Below, piece after piece: positions 24,788-37,970 of a stretch of DNA of 64,000 bases; within the stretch, counting starts at the first letter, position 1, and each line of letters starts with the position of its first letter. The notes beneath the pieces were generated by a model. It did no database searches. It was not told where the DNA came from and was given only the letters and a program-made list of their open reading frames with translations. Origin of the DNA: Lethocerus indicus (Eukaryota; Arthropoda; Insecta; Hemiptera; Belostomatidae); NCBI GenBank assembly GCA_019843655.1, contig JACDQD010000006.1, forward strand, positions 19,424,246 through 19,488,245, given 5' to 3'. The position numbers were made by a program, and so were the translations under genes.

Positions 24788-27700
24788 AACTGTAATAATT
24801 GCCCAGACACTCACAGAAGTTCTTCAGCTGGGGGTGAAGCCCTGGTCGGTATCGCATACAACAATGACAATGAAATAAATTATCGGCACTCACAGGCTCA
24901 GTAAGGATTAATTAATAATTGTCTAATATAAATGAATAATAAAGGAATATACCCATGAAAAGTTTTACGCATAGTTTGTGATCTTCAGCAGAATCAAATA
25001 AAATCAATTACGTTCTCCCTTATTATATGTAACGAAATAACAATGAGCCGATGGCATTTGAAGTGTTGCCAAGTTATTAATCTAAATAGCATTCCAAGGG
25101 ATGACACAAATATAAGCCAACATGGTTTGCGGAGGCGACTGGAACGCCTAGAATTGAGATTGGAGGTTTTGATATTTCTAATAAGTGTTCTTGAATTATG
25201 GTCAATAAATTACAATTTGCGGTTCCCTCAACTGCTTTGCTGGTAATTTGCTCAGCGGCGAGGTTAAACTCCGCCTTTATAAATTGCTCCTTGAGGTACT
25301 CGATTACCACTTTTCCGGCATGTTTCCTGAATTTCGGGAAATGAGACAGGGAAAATTGACAAGGTTTCAATCGTTCGGATTAATCAATCAGTAAATAAAT
25401 TTCTTTGGTCTATTTACGTAAATAAATCCCCTCCCCCATTTCCGAGATGTTTAGCTGAACAAAGCCTTTTTCGCTCCCAGGGGAAAAACTATAATGGAAC
25501 AAAGAGAGAAAACAACTGATTGATGATGGGAGCCCGCGTTATTGGAACGCGCGTTAGGGCCGAGGGGTTGGGTAGGTTTCGGTCTCCGTTCCCGGCGACG
25601 GATATAAACGTTTTTCGAACGATATTGAGAACCGTAGAAAGCCGATATAAGCGTTCAGTGAAATAATGATGGCCGTGCCACTCGCACTCGGGTAAATAAT
25701 GGCGAGAAAAGTTATCGCAGTAAATTTTATCCGTTTGACGCGAAAAATTTATTGAAAACCGTTTTTCTGTTTTTAGTGTTTTGGTTTTTTGTTGCGCCAC
25801 CGATTGCGACTCGTGAATTGTACGGGCGCTTAACGACCGACTTAACTGCCGTGTTTTACATTTACAATTTACATTTGAACGGAAGCCAAATGAAAGTGAG
25901 ACCTACGCACTGATTAATTTACTAAAAAATGTACACTTACGGTATGATTTAATTTGGTTTTCCGGTGATTAAGGATGATTAAGGAATAATGTATTTCATA
26001 TATTGAGATGGAATACTTTCTTAGCGACCGGTGTCGGTAATCCGCACTGGAGTGGGGCGTTGGGGCGCATGCTCCGTTGCCGGGGTATGCTTCGAACTTG
26101 TACGAACATAAATTACACTCGGCGAAACCAAATCTGTCAGGAGTTTGAGAATGAGGAGCAGGGGCCGCCCGGCCCCACGTCATCCCTCGGATCCCCCAAT
26201 CGCAAGAAATCCCATTAGGAATTTGACAGAGTTGGCAAACTCCACGGTACCAGCCGCCTCTCAGTGCTGACGCTTAATTGAGAGGAGTGATCACACAAAC
26301 TCTCCTAATAACACGAGGTAACGCGCACACGCACTATACGCTCTCCAAATAAGGTATTAGCAAACTGCACATTTCGTTGTTGCCAACCGTCCCTGAAGTT
26401 GCCCAGATAGTTACAAAGAAGCGACATACCAAGAAATCGTAGTTGTCGATAACATTTTTCATTTTCATAAATGTGGGCCTCCAATCATATAAAATATGAT
26501 TTTACGACACGCAATGGAATTATATTTAGTTATAATAGAATATTCCAAATTAGACAATTTAGAATTAATATGTGTCGCGTAATTTAAACAATTACGACGG
26601 GACGTTAACCTTTTTAAAATGTTTGAACTCCAACCGAATTCGTACAACGGGTTTATCTCTACAAGGCAGTTTTCCTTAATGAAGCGGTGTAAATTGTAAA
26701 TTCGTTTTCATCATTTGAATTAATTACCACCAGTAGGGCTAATTTGTACCGACAAACAGCCAATTTTATCAAGCGGCTGAAAGCTGGAAATATGGCGGCC
26801 TCGATTTTACAGAACCAGAGCGGGGGCCGTAAATTATTGACCCCCGAAAGCAGTGAAATCTCGGCGTGACATTTATGGCCAGAGAATAAACGTTAAATTG
26901 AATCGGATAATTCATTCTGCGGCGATTAAAAGAGATCTTTACGAGACTTAAATGTCGGTTAAATTAGGCCCTAATTTAGACACGCCCCGGTCCAACCGCC
27001 CGAACGGGTCCCCTGTTAGAATTTAGGAAAGGATTTTTTAATTATTAATTATCTTAAAGAAATCACCGCTGAGATTCGGCCATCGATAAACTAGGCCAGA
27101 AATTCCTCTTCGCAATACCTCATTGCAAATATATATTTCCCAATTAATAAGCCTTTTTGCGAACAAACGAGTAGATGGAACATGTTGACACATCTGAAAA
27201 AACGGCGATTCATCCGGGACAAAAAATATGGCGTTTTAGAGTTTTAGACTTAGAAAAATAGAATAAGCGTTTTATATAGTATAGTATAGCGTTTTACGCT
27301 AAGGAACTCACCTTTCAGAAGGAGTGTGGGCCTTCTCTCTTGTCTCGTTTCAAATTTCCTTGTACCCGAGATTCCTGAGAAAAACAATACCGACATATAT
27401 TGTATAAACCTCTGGGATAAGTCACTAGAACGAAATAACGTTCCTTCATATCAGACAACATACCCTACTTTACAGGGTTATATAATGACACGAAATCAAA
27501 TTTCCTTATTGATTTTAAATAATGAAATCTCGTACCTGAGAATTGAGTCACTTTTCAAAAACGTTTAAATAAAAACAATAAGACAAAATAAACGCGTTTC
27601 TATTTTAGCCTTACGTTCGGGGAACGTAATAATATAAAGGGGGCTTGGGTTGCAGGAAGCTAAACCATGAAACTAAACCCGAGGGGACGCGAAGCTAAGC

Positions 27701-30700
27701 GGGTCGTTATTGGAGGGCGGCGGCCTCAATCCGCCCGATCAGCCGGAAATGCTTTCCGGACCCATCGAATTCCCGGCGTCACAACTCTATTTATCGGAGT
27801 CAAAATTAAATCGTGCCTAAGTACGAGTCAATAATGAACTTCCGATATCAAATCCAGACGGCGTACTGAATTAGATTTACAATTGTTAACTCAGTAGGTC
27901 CCATCTTTTAAACTAGTAACGTTATTGGCGAATAATTTTGCATCCATGTTTGAGTGTTTTAAAAAAATTTAAACGTTTAATCAAATGTTTAAATCGATAT
28001 TTGCATCTAATAAAGTTGACCTGTCAACGGTGAAGGGACGGTTCGGCTTAGGAAACTTAGGCAATTCAGAAGACATTAGCCTCGAACCTTGTTTTCCTCT
28101 CCCTTGAGGAACGTAATTATATTCTGGTTGTCGGAGAGAACTGTCGTAAAAATATCTGAACTCCTCCCCACCCTCCGGGTCACTGTTATAGTTCTCCAAT
28201 TTTTCACTTTTATATTCCATTAGCAAACTTACTTACGGCTGACTGAAAATGAGGCCGCTCCCAGCGGCGAAATTTATATAAACCCGAGACTCGGTACTCG
28301 GTTCCGTAAACTTTACAGAAATTGAATAAACTGTATATATCGACTAATCCGTAAGAAAACAAAAATTCTGTATAAAACGGTTGAATTAATTTCCATTCAA
28401 TGCAATTCGTTAACAGATAGGTTTTCTGTAATCGTCGACTCCAATATTTCGCCGGGCTATGTTTACTATAATAATATCGTTTTTAGGTTATGTTTGGGTA
28501 AATATTTTTAACTTAATTTGAGCAGAATTTGCTCAACATTTGCTAATTGAACTTCGGTTTCTGTCAAAGCCGGGTGTAAGCCAACTGTCGATACGTAGTC
28601 TTTCCTTCGTTGGTGGATTCGGATTATGGGGACGAGAAAAATCGGACGGCAAAAAACGCCAGAGGAAAAACACAGACAAGGGGATTTGCGGTATACGAAG
28701 GAAGGCGTATGTGTGAGGGATTTTTTGGGTGGGGGACCCGGGATTTCGGAAGCCATGGAGAAATTTCCCAGGATTACGGGATTCCGGCGGCGGTGGCCCT
28801 CGTCGGCCAGCCAGACCTCAGGAATACTTCTATCAAAATTGGATGTCTCCGCAGAAACAAAAATTACACGAACAACTTGATGTCGCGAAATTCACCTGCG
28901 AAATTGCTAAGCGCCGCGCTAAGTATTAAAAAAAAAATTGGGAAAATTTATATCCGTCGGGTTCCTTCGTCAATTTCTGGGAAACTCATACAATTATAGA
29001 TGAAGATGTCGAGAGGAAATGGGATGAGATAAAAATGTGATGAGACCTCCAATGAAGCAGTCCAACCATGGAATGGAGCATGAGCACGTTGTTTCATAAT
29101 GCTAATATACACCAGGAGTAAGGTATTCAAATCGTATGATCACTACCACAATTTACCAATTACATATATTTTCTTTTTAAATATTTCTTTCGTGTAAAGG
29201 TTTAAGAGTGCGTATCGTTCTTTCCGAGCGGGGCCGAACTTCGGCACGAACTAACCTATTTCACCGACGTCTCAAACTCGATTGTAAGAAGTCGAACAGT
29301 CTATATTAAAAATGTTTCTCTATTATCCACGCTGTTGGTGAGAAGAGAGTTTCTCCCTTAAAAAAGTCCCCGTCGGTTATGCCGAGGTCGGCCCGTATAA
29401 AGTTGGCGGACTCCGTTGTCAGGAATTACACGACAACTTCGTAACGAGTTTGGCCATATTTTTTTTTTTATTTTTTTCGTCCGGTAGCGCTAGCGTACCG
29501 CGACGCGACGGAAACGACTTGTACAGAATGTTCCGTCCGCGTTTACTACAAGTTGTTGCCTCACGAGTTGTGAATATGAGAAAGTTCTGTTCGCTGCCAA
29601 GAAGTCTAAGTTGATTTAGAGAGAAGCTTTACATTTTCCAGAGGTTTAGGATCCGGAAAGCACCCCATTGTACTCTCATACCACTAATATCCCCGTATTA
29701 TCCTAATCCTATCCATATACATGTATATGTATGTAAATCCTGAAAAATTAGATTATCTTTTAACTTAATCTTTTGTAATCTAGAATTATATCTACGGACC
29801 ACAGGGGAGGTGGTTGCTTTTCAAAAATATTTCAGTATAGAATGTATAACTTCAGCCTTAATTCAAAGTAAATCACCAAACGGCCGGAAAAATTATTCTG
29901 TAAAATTTAGTACAGTGGATAACTAAATTTCCATCGACTAATCAGTAGAACATTGAAATCAGAAACGTCATGTGTTTTATGTCTTGCTATACATTTTTTT
30001 ATAAAATAAAAAATGAAGAAATGAACCAGCATGAGCGCAAAATTGTATATATGAGAAAATGTAGCAATTATTCAGTTCGCGAAAGGATATTTATTTATAT
30101 TCCTATATGTATAATTTCTGTTATCTTAAAATAAGGTATGACATGCACGGGGTATATACGAGTAATTAATGCATTCGGGTTTAATTTGGAATGCACCGCG
30201 AGCTGTGCACAGCTGCATTTGACCGCTCAACGCGTTGGAAATTCGACCGGGCGAAGTTGGCCGAAGGGATATGCAAATAAGAACAAGATAAATACAGAGG
30301 AAAATGGAGAGGGATGGAGCCTGCGGAAAACCTCCGCCCTCTGAATGGCAACCATTGTTTTGCCGCCAGTGGAAATAGAATTGTGGAACAGTTCCAACCT
30401 GCAAAAAAACATCACATATAAATCATTGTATTTGCTGGAGCGTTCATAGAAAGAACGTGAAATTTAAAAGTCCCGATAAATTTTTATATCCCTTGTAAAC
30501 ATAATGCATTATTTAATTCGCTTTATAATTATTCACCGTATTATCTCATAATATATAGATCCATACATTTCCACGATGTTAATTTTTACCTATCAAAATA
30601 TTTTCAAAATATTCGTGCACACTGCGATAGTAATAACTTGATTCATAGTTATTGTAACTTTATCCTTAGGTATGTAATTAATGAGGTTTGATGAATGATT

Positions 30701-31126
30701 TTGAAGATCGTAAAGACGATTGTCAGCCCTATAAAAATGAATTAAAATATTTATTGTTTTAGTTTATTCAACGTAATTTCTGTGATTGTTTACAAATTAT
30801 AATTTTTGTGAATTTCAAACCCCTATAGTTCCAAACCCATTTTCCATGAGCGTGGAGATTTTTAATCGGGTAATAAAGTACAATGTTAGGTATTCATTTT
30901 GAAGAATGCCATTTATTAGAGGAGCATGTATTTATTTTTTACCAGATTTATTTCAACATATCCTCAATCCGTAGACCCTTCACCGCTTTACGCAAATTGT
31001 AGGCTGAAATATTATTTAGAGTTGCCCCATTCTGACACCGCCAGTTCTGTCTTCATCCCCGACTACGTTGGTCTGAATGCCAGTAACCGGCCGGAGTGAG
31101 AGGGTTATGGTGTCGGAAGAGGGGTT
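24788..31126. other. Gene-free mosaic
   Basis: GC-rich blocks at about 25051-25830, 26001-26260, 26721-27030, 27641-27800, 28001-28320, 28561-28800, 29201-29530, 30161-30400 and 31021 onward alternate with AT-rich spacers. Overlapping short frames at 28610-28999 are mutually exclusive and resemble no family. No host exon or RNA gene was recognised. Confidence 0.55.
26792..26799 (+). promoter_or_regulatory. YY1/Pho-like site
   Basis: ATGGCGGC preceded by AAAT matches the YY1/Pleiohomeotic core well. It lies in a compact GC block that also holds TTTATGGCC, a Hox/Caudal-like TTTATGG sequence, at about 26871-26879. Occupancy is inference. Confidence 0.35.
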
Positions 31127-31134
31127 GGGGGGGG
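31127..31134 (+). repeat. G8 homopolymer
   Basis: Run of eight G preceded by GGGGTT, in a GC-rich block. Confidence 0.85.
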
Positions 31135-32287
31135 TTGAAAACAAGCAAGAAGTGCGGCCTGCCCCAATAGCTCCGCCATCGACCCCCGGCATTCCATTCC
31201 AGGAGGGTCACTAGAGGTTAACACGGCTGGAATTCCATTCAAAGAAAATTTAGATGAAATTCTCCCTCCCTCCCACCCCGCCCCTCTCGTCGCCTTGTAG
31301 GTTGCGACCTAATTCTGACCCGCCCACGCTGCCTACATTTCGTAGCCTTTAGCTTACAGTTGTGCAAGCCCCCGGTACAGGCTGTTGACATTCCGCGTGT
31401 GCAACTGAAATAAAACGAGGTGGTTGAATGTAACATTTCTATCGCAACATAAAACATTATTTTTTAAAATATTTCTTTTTCTATCTTCCTTCCGGTTCCA
31501 GATTCATTAGTATCTGTTACTGCAGCTTGAATATATACAATGTATATACTTGCAATGTAATAAAATACACATGTATAGATTAATAATTATAATTAAATAT
31601 ATAATAATTGAAAACTCACTTAAATTTGTGTTCTAATCACTATATATAAGCATCAAAAAAGAAATACAATACTTATATAACAATGAATATATAAACGAAA
31701 ACCAATAACTTATTCCAGTATTTCAACAACTGAAATGCAAACTGTTACTATAAGAAATTATTTTCTCAATAGAGGTATGTTCAAATAGCATATCGTAAAA
31801 AATGTGTGTTAACAATAAAATTATTTAAATTATTCGTCAATAGATCATTTGGTGAAATTCTTCTCCTGTAAGTGATCGGAAGATAATGTCCCCGATGCCA
31901 GTAAATCGCTCAAAATCTTAACGTGGCAAATGAATCGGAACAAAGGTCGTTGCTGGAAAGAGGGTAGCGGGTGGGGGTGGACACGTATCTAGAAGTAAAC
32001 CGGACGTTAAATTGGTTATGATTTCTTCTCGGTAAAACAAACACAATTCGTTTCTCGAAATCCCATCCCCCTTCGTGCCCCGTTTCGAGCCCACAAAGAT
32101 ATCCCCTCCCGGCCTCCCTCCTGAGTTATGATTTCCGAACAAACGAAATTACTCGGGTGAGCCGCGGTTTTTTTTTTTTGTGCGGGGCCGTGACACACGG
32201 AGGAGCAAAAAGAAAGGGTAGAAACTCCCTCCGTTTTATTAGCGTCGGGAACATAATATTTGTGGACGCGATTGTCCTACGCTGTAA

Positions 32288-32309
32288 GGGGGAGGGAAAG
32301 GGTTAAGGG
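32288..32309 (+). promoter_or_regulatory. Potential G-quadruplex
   Basis: GGGGG, GGG, GGG and GGG are separated by loops of 1, 3 and 4 nt. A G10 run lies 21 nt downstream. Sequence rule only; function inferred. Confidence 0.5.
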
Positions 32310-32330
32310 TGAGTTGCCGGTTTAGTTTGC

Positions 32331-32340
32331 GGGGGGGGGG
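32331..32340 (+). repeat. G10 homopolymer
   Basis: Run of ten G just downstream of the potential quadruplex and 10 nt upstream of an AAGATGGCG (YY1/Pho-like) site. Confidence 0.85.
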
Positions 32341-34132
32341 CGATTTTTAAGATGGCGTTTTACCTCGGCTCCTCCTTCCACCAATAAACGAACTCGCAAT
32401 TACTTACTCCTACTGCTGCTCCCCCCTCCCTTTTTTGCTGTTGCTCTCTCCCGTTCCCGAAAAAAGGGACAAAGAAGAACAGAGTAAAGAGAGAGAAGGG
32501 ACGGCACAACTGGGACGGAGGGGGCTAAAGGGCCTACGTGCTTTGAAGTGTTCTAATGGATTTTCGTTGCCCGAGGCCATCCGTTGCTTGGGGGGCGCCC
32601 AGAGATAGCGAGCCCCCGGATTTTCCATAATCCTTACCAATCGGAGACACAGGGACCTTACTGGAGCTCTCAGTGCAAACCCCCCTCCCATCGACTAAAT
32701 CCGAGTATTAGTCCCACCGCACTTTTACCGGAGACGCCTCTTGTATTTCTATTCGTTACTTATTTCATTTTTAAGGCACAAACACTTTCGCCGAGGTCTT
32801 TATCCGCAATAATGTGCAATTACTCAATTTGGTCTTTCTTCTTACATTTTTAGGTTAGTCTCAACTCTTTTCGATCCTATTATTATAAACTATTATAGGA
32901 GTATTATTGTAAAAACGATGTATGTAACTTTTACTAGGTACACAAAGAACATTAGGAACGCATTATAGGCCCGCATTTATAAATGTATATTATTTTTGAT
33001 TAAATAAAACTAATGGTTCTGAATTAATACTTACTTCCCAGTGGATCCTTCAGTCCAAAGTAATAATTGTACTGTACTTGGTAACGTTTGTTAATATATT
33101 CGTATACATAAAATTGCGTTCGTAAATATTTCATACATAATTATAGTAACAAGTACGGCGTGTCAATACCAAAATTTATTTAAGGTATTGATTCACATCT
33201 CAGATGAACGAACAGACTGCTCACAGGGTTTGAATAATGGTCAAAGCGGGACACCAAGGAGAGGAACAACAAACGGAATGTGTGCCCAAGGTTCATTCCA
33301 TAAGCACACGTGCAGGTCTCTATCTAACACTTCAGTGCTCGCTCAGTCCAGGCCTGCCTACCTGCCCGCCTCTACGTCACTGCACTCTGTCCGCAGACAC
33401 ATTCTGCACGGAGAGGCATACCTCACACACGGGTACAGGCACGTGGGCACGTAGACACACGCACAAACACACAAGCATTAACTATGAAGGTTGAGCACTG
33501 GAGGACCCTAATATATCCAGATCCTAGTACGGCATCCTCTGTTCCACCCTCCCACTCATTCTTCCCAACTCTATCCCTCCCCCCTACCATATATATGAAT
33601 ATATGAATCAATAAAAAGTAATGTATATATTTAATACTGTTCACTGCTTTTCAATGTAAAATTAATTCGTTTACTTGTCTGAACGGCCAGTTCCGAAGAC
33701 TGGAAATCCGTTTTTAATAAATTATTCCCAAACGTAAATTATATACACAAGGCATTCCTTTACGGAAATATTCGCCCGGCAGCATTATATTAAAGTTCTT
33801 CAGGAGTGGAATTCCGTCGCGCCTCATCTTTGAAAAATCCTCGGCCGTATTTACTTATTTAAAGTTTTATTTTGTGAAAAACTTCCCTTCTCACTCGAAA
33901 GTAAGTCTAAGGCAGAAACCGGAAACTGTAAGACCTCTCGTCTCGTCGGCAGCTCACGTACACTTTAAGTCCAAATACCGAATTGCGTTTCTTCAAATAG
34001 GGATCTCCGCCATCCTACCCCAGGAAAAGTAGTTTTCAATACCCCTACAGGGATCTCAAAGTAGTGTCTAAGTAGCGGGGCCCTTATTAAACTTTAAATT
34101 TGGCCCCTTCCAGTGAGATTCACTTCCTCCCT

Positions 34133-34134
<2 letters not shown>

Positions 34135-34187
<53 letters not shown>
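34135..34187. repeat. (AT)n microsatellite, 53 bp
   Basis: Uninterrupted AT dinucleotide array. It is paired with a nearly equal array 191 bp to the right. Confidence 0.95.
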
Positions 34188-34189
<2 letters not shown>

Positions 34190-34376
34190 TCATGGGTCGA
34201 CGGAGATAGTCCCAAGAGGATTAGGACTCAATAATAATAAAACTCTCAGTCTGATTGTTCCGTTGTTTTTACATTCGAATCAGTCGTCTTATATTTCGTT
34301 GATTATTGTTGTATGATCTGATTTATTATTATTATTAATCTTAAAAAAAATGATTTTTCATTCGCGACGAGTTTAT

Positions 34377-34378
<2 letters not shown>

Positions 34379-34433
<55 letters not shown>
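34379..34433. repeat. (TA)n microsatellite, 55 bp
   Basis: Uninterrupted TA array, almost the same length as the one ending at 34187. The 191 bp between them are AT-rich with ATT units and show no gene. Confidence 0.95.
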
Positions 34434-34435
<2 letters not shown>

Positions 34436-34930
34436 TTCTCCTTTGCACATGCCCTTCTTCACCGGGCCATTCCCTATTTCTTCTCTGGTCTTCTCACGGG
34501 GAAAGACCACAAAGGGCATTCATACATAATTCAATAACCAGTCCTAGAATCGATTTCGGACTCGGGGTCTCGATCGGCCGGGATATATTGCTGTTTTAAC
34601 GATTTCCGGTAAACACAATTAGAATTCAAGGAGGGGCCGCGAGGCCGTATCCATGACTTCAGAAGTAGGCCAAACGAAAGGAACGGCCGACTGAAGTTAT
34701 TAGGCCAGAATTCCTTATCAGTATACCCCCCGGTCATATTAACGAGAAAATTATGTCGAAATATTACACCATAATCGCCTGCGACAACTCAAGAACGATG
34801 GAAATGAGACACATTCATGGAACAATCACGCATAAGCACTATACTAGTGGAAAAGGCTAATAGGATGAAATTCTGAAGAGCAATAAATGGACGCACACCA
34901 TCCATTTAATAGCGTTAATATTATTATTAA
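34434..34930. other. No gene seen
   Basis: A GC-rich block (about 34440-34740) and then AT-rich DNA up to the solo arm. An imperfect palindrome of AAATGGA and TCCATTT lies at about 34885-34907. Confidence 0.5.
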
Positions 34931-35113
34931 CTGACAGTGACAGTGAAGTGAGGGTGCTCAAGAAACATCCAAAGTGCCAAATGTGACTAACACTGCTACT
35001 GAAGATGGCGAGCAGACGAAACCCGTCTAGCAAAAAACCAAACCAGCGAGAGGAGACAGAAACACACGAAACCTCCAACCCCTCGCAGACCACAAGACAG
35101 GTATGTTAAACTA
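34931..35113 (-). repeat. Inverted-repeat family, solo left arm (copy 1)
   Basis: A single arm of the family seen at 42179 and 46844, in reverse orientation. It starts with GACAGTGACAGTG, contains the shared segment CCAGCGAGAGGAGACAGAAA, and ends with the complement of the family terminus TAGTTTAACATACCTG. No partner arm or internal region is present. Lying alone, it could be a recombination or truncation product. The 78-codon minus-strand frame across it is repeat sequence and not a host gene. Confidence 0.8.
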
Positions 35114-37910
35114 ATAGAGCTTTAAGACGCAGGATATTTTATCAATTTCGATATGTTATATTCGATGCAAAGCAAATCCCTAGTCGGCGCCTTCTTCGGG
35201 ACGTGAACGGTTTGCACCAGGCTAAGCAACGCAGTATAGAATGGAAAGAACATCAATCATAATGTCATTATCGGGAGCAAGTCTGGCGTCTTATCCGATG
35301 ATCGGTCACAAGAAACTTCACCCGGATAGGTGGCGCGAAAGAACCAACTTCCGTGGGACGGGGGTAAGTAATGGGCTTAAATCGGATTGGTGTATATCCC
35401 TACTTCATTGCCACCCCCTCCTCGACCATTGGTTGATAATTGTTTAATTAACCGTACCGCGGACTGCTGCCATGCACCAATGCGTTCCAAACAACTTAGC
35501 GCCACTACAAGGCACGGATTCGCCGTGGCAGCCGCACCTAGTCGGGTTAAGCAAATAGGCGGTTGAAGTTGCCAAGTCGGGGGGACTTGGTTCGGCCAGG
35601 AATTAACCCCGCAGTTTGACTTACCAGGTTAAACACCGACCGCCGCTCAGAACGCCTTCCCCCACCTCACAACCCCATCTCACATCCCCTTTCCTGCTTC
35701 CCGCCGGTACACTGCGAATTCATTTCCGAGGAATCGCTTAAAACGCCTACCCCGTGCCTACCCACAACTCAGACAAAACTATTTCACTCCTGCAATTGTG
35801 CAGAATTATGCCAGAACCGCAATCGAGAAAAGTAATTTCTGGTAATTAAGGACACTGTAGAAAGAAATAAACTAAAAGTCTGGCCTGATTTTGAAATATT
35901 TTTTCAAAAATATTTCAATTGATACAATTTCATGAAGACAAATTACAGAAGAATATAACGCTTCTTCGTTTCAAATTTCTCCCTATATTATTAGGACATC
36001 TCATGGACTAATAAGTTTGGACCATAATGGAGAGCACAATCAATTTTCAGGTAGAATAAATATAAATACACGTGTAGTTCGTAGCATTTTCCAAATATTT
36101 TCTTTTCCATATAGTTTACGGCAAACTGGAGAGAAAAATTTAAGCAAATAGAATTGGACGGACTGCACAATGTGAACGGGATATAAAAATAATTGTTGAA
36201 CTTTGTTTGCGTAACGTCCTTGTATAACGTATCAGTACCGTAAAGGTAAACGCGCCTATGTATATTCAAATTTGCAATCACATAGAAAATAACCTTGCGA
36301 ATTGTTTTTAATATAATGGAAATCTTTAATTTACTTGTACACATTAGATTTACTAGAAATCCTCCGGATCGAGTTAACTTGTGCCTGTTTTCTATTTCAA
36401 AAATATATATTGTACAGCATGATTTATGCAGTTAGTCATAACGAGACTTACCACGCGATAACTAATTTCCGTTAAGCTTCATAAACATTATAAACATCGG
36501 AGACCGGCCCCGCTTCAAATTATTTGTCAGCCCCGCGGCATTATTTCCTGTTTTTCATCTTCCGAGATGGAAACGAGCCAGGCCGCGATGGGAAAAAAAA
36601 GAAACAGGGGAAAAGTGTCGCCTCAATTTACGTTTTGGAGCGGAGGGAAAAGGAAACCACTTAAGTTCTGGAAACAGAGAAAGACGAATAACGGTGGATC
36701 GATCAATCAGTGTCATGGTCGAACCGCAGCCTCGCTAAATGTTTCCTTCCACATCCATCCGCAAGAACGCCGAAAACGATATTCAGCCCAGATATATTCG
36801 TCCGCGACAAATATTTTTTTCCCCTTCCCGGACGGCTCTGATAATTGATTGCGATAAATGATAGCTCGAAGATGGAACGGAGAATGGGAAGAGATTCAGG
36901 ATACAGAAAGTAATCCGGCTCGTTAGTCATCCTAATGTTGTTGGTAATATTTTTTTTGTTATAAAAATACGTTATCGTCCACTCTATTAATTAATAGCGT
37001 CGACATGCCTAATGTAAGAGTACTTCAATGACTTAACTTAAACACAGGATTATAAAACATACAGGAATGTTGGACTTTTCTAACTCAATTCTGAAGTTGA
37101 ACCATGCACGGTGACATTTATGCATTCAGTTCTACAATGTAGTCATTATTCTCCCATTTGTGACACGAGCGCTTACAATTTATCCCGTCTTGTATTTGCC
37201 TTCCAAACAAGTTCCGGAATAGAATTTTGATAGAAGAAGTCGTTTAACGACAGTTAATTGTTTATAACAGTATTGTAATATATTAGAATTTGTCAGATAT
37301 TTCCGACTCTAGCTAGGAAAGAGTTTTTCGCATTCATGAATGACTACATTGGCTTCTTGATAAAGTGTAAGAAGAGACGCGGCATCCGAGTGGAGGTATT
37401 TTATACGACCGAAGGGCAGAACGGGGACAAAGTTGGGGCTTTGGGGTCCGTGCGTGCGCAGACACTTAATGCCGGAACACCACAACGTCTGAGCCCAACG
37501 CTTAATTGGAAGCGGCTATTATTTAGGAGAGGTAAAGGCGAAGGTAGGCGAGGCGGTCGTCCACCACCGTCACGCTACATTTTACCTTGAGCGGGGGCTT
37601 CATTTCGACAGCGTAAATATTTTCTAAGGGAAAGCCGGTTATAGCGCCCCCCGGGATTAATGAAAACACAGGAGGCCGAGGGACCTTTGCCCACGCACGA
37701 GCTAACACGAAATTTCCCCCTCGTTTAGGTAATATATACGTGTTAGTAAATTGGGGAGGGAGAGATAATTCAATCTTATATACTAGACAATGGTCAAATA
37801 AATAAAATCGATAATGAAATAGAGCGACCTTTCAGGAATCAATATAACATAGATTGACCGTGTTAAAGTGTAGCTGGAATGTACATGAAAATGATACATA
37901 GCTTCACTTT

Positions 37911-37914
<4 letters not shown>
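35114..37914. other. Gene-free mosaic
   Basis: GC-rich blocks at about 35170-35800, 36441-36900 and 37361-37740 with AT-rich spacers. The 117-codon minus-strand frame at 35991-36344 is AT-rich and resembles nothing. Confidence 0.55.
35891..35918. repeat. 13-bp perfect AT hairpin
   Basis: TTGAAATATTTTT and its exact complement are separated by only 2 nt, giving a near cruciform-type palindrome in an AT-rich spacer. It could be a decayed small transposon end or chance. Confidence 0.7.

Positions 37915-37964
<50 letters not shown>
37915..37964. repeat. (TA)n microsatellite, 50 bp
   Basis: Uninterrupted TA array followed by CATATA. Tyr-Ile frames through it are artefacts. Confidence 0.95.

Positions 37965-37970
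<6 letters not shown>

Larger units (their letters stand above)
31135..34134. other. Gene-free mosaic
   Basis: GC-rich DNA at about 31135-31400, 31861-32700 and 33201-33590, with AT-rich spacers between. The block at 33430-33480 is CA-rich. Frames are short, overlap on both strands and are not recognised. Confidence 0.55.

Noticed and set aside
35991..36344. 117-codon minus-strand frame
   Set aside because: AT-rich composition gives Ile/Leu/Tyr/Lys-heavy protein without motif; likely chance.
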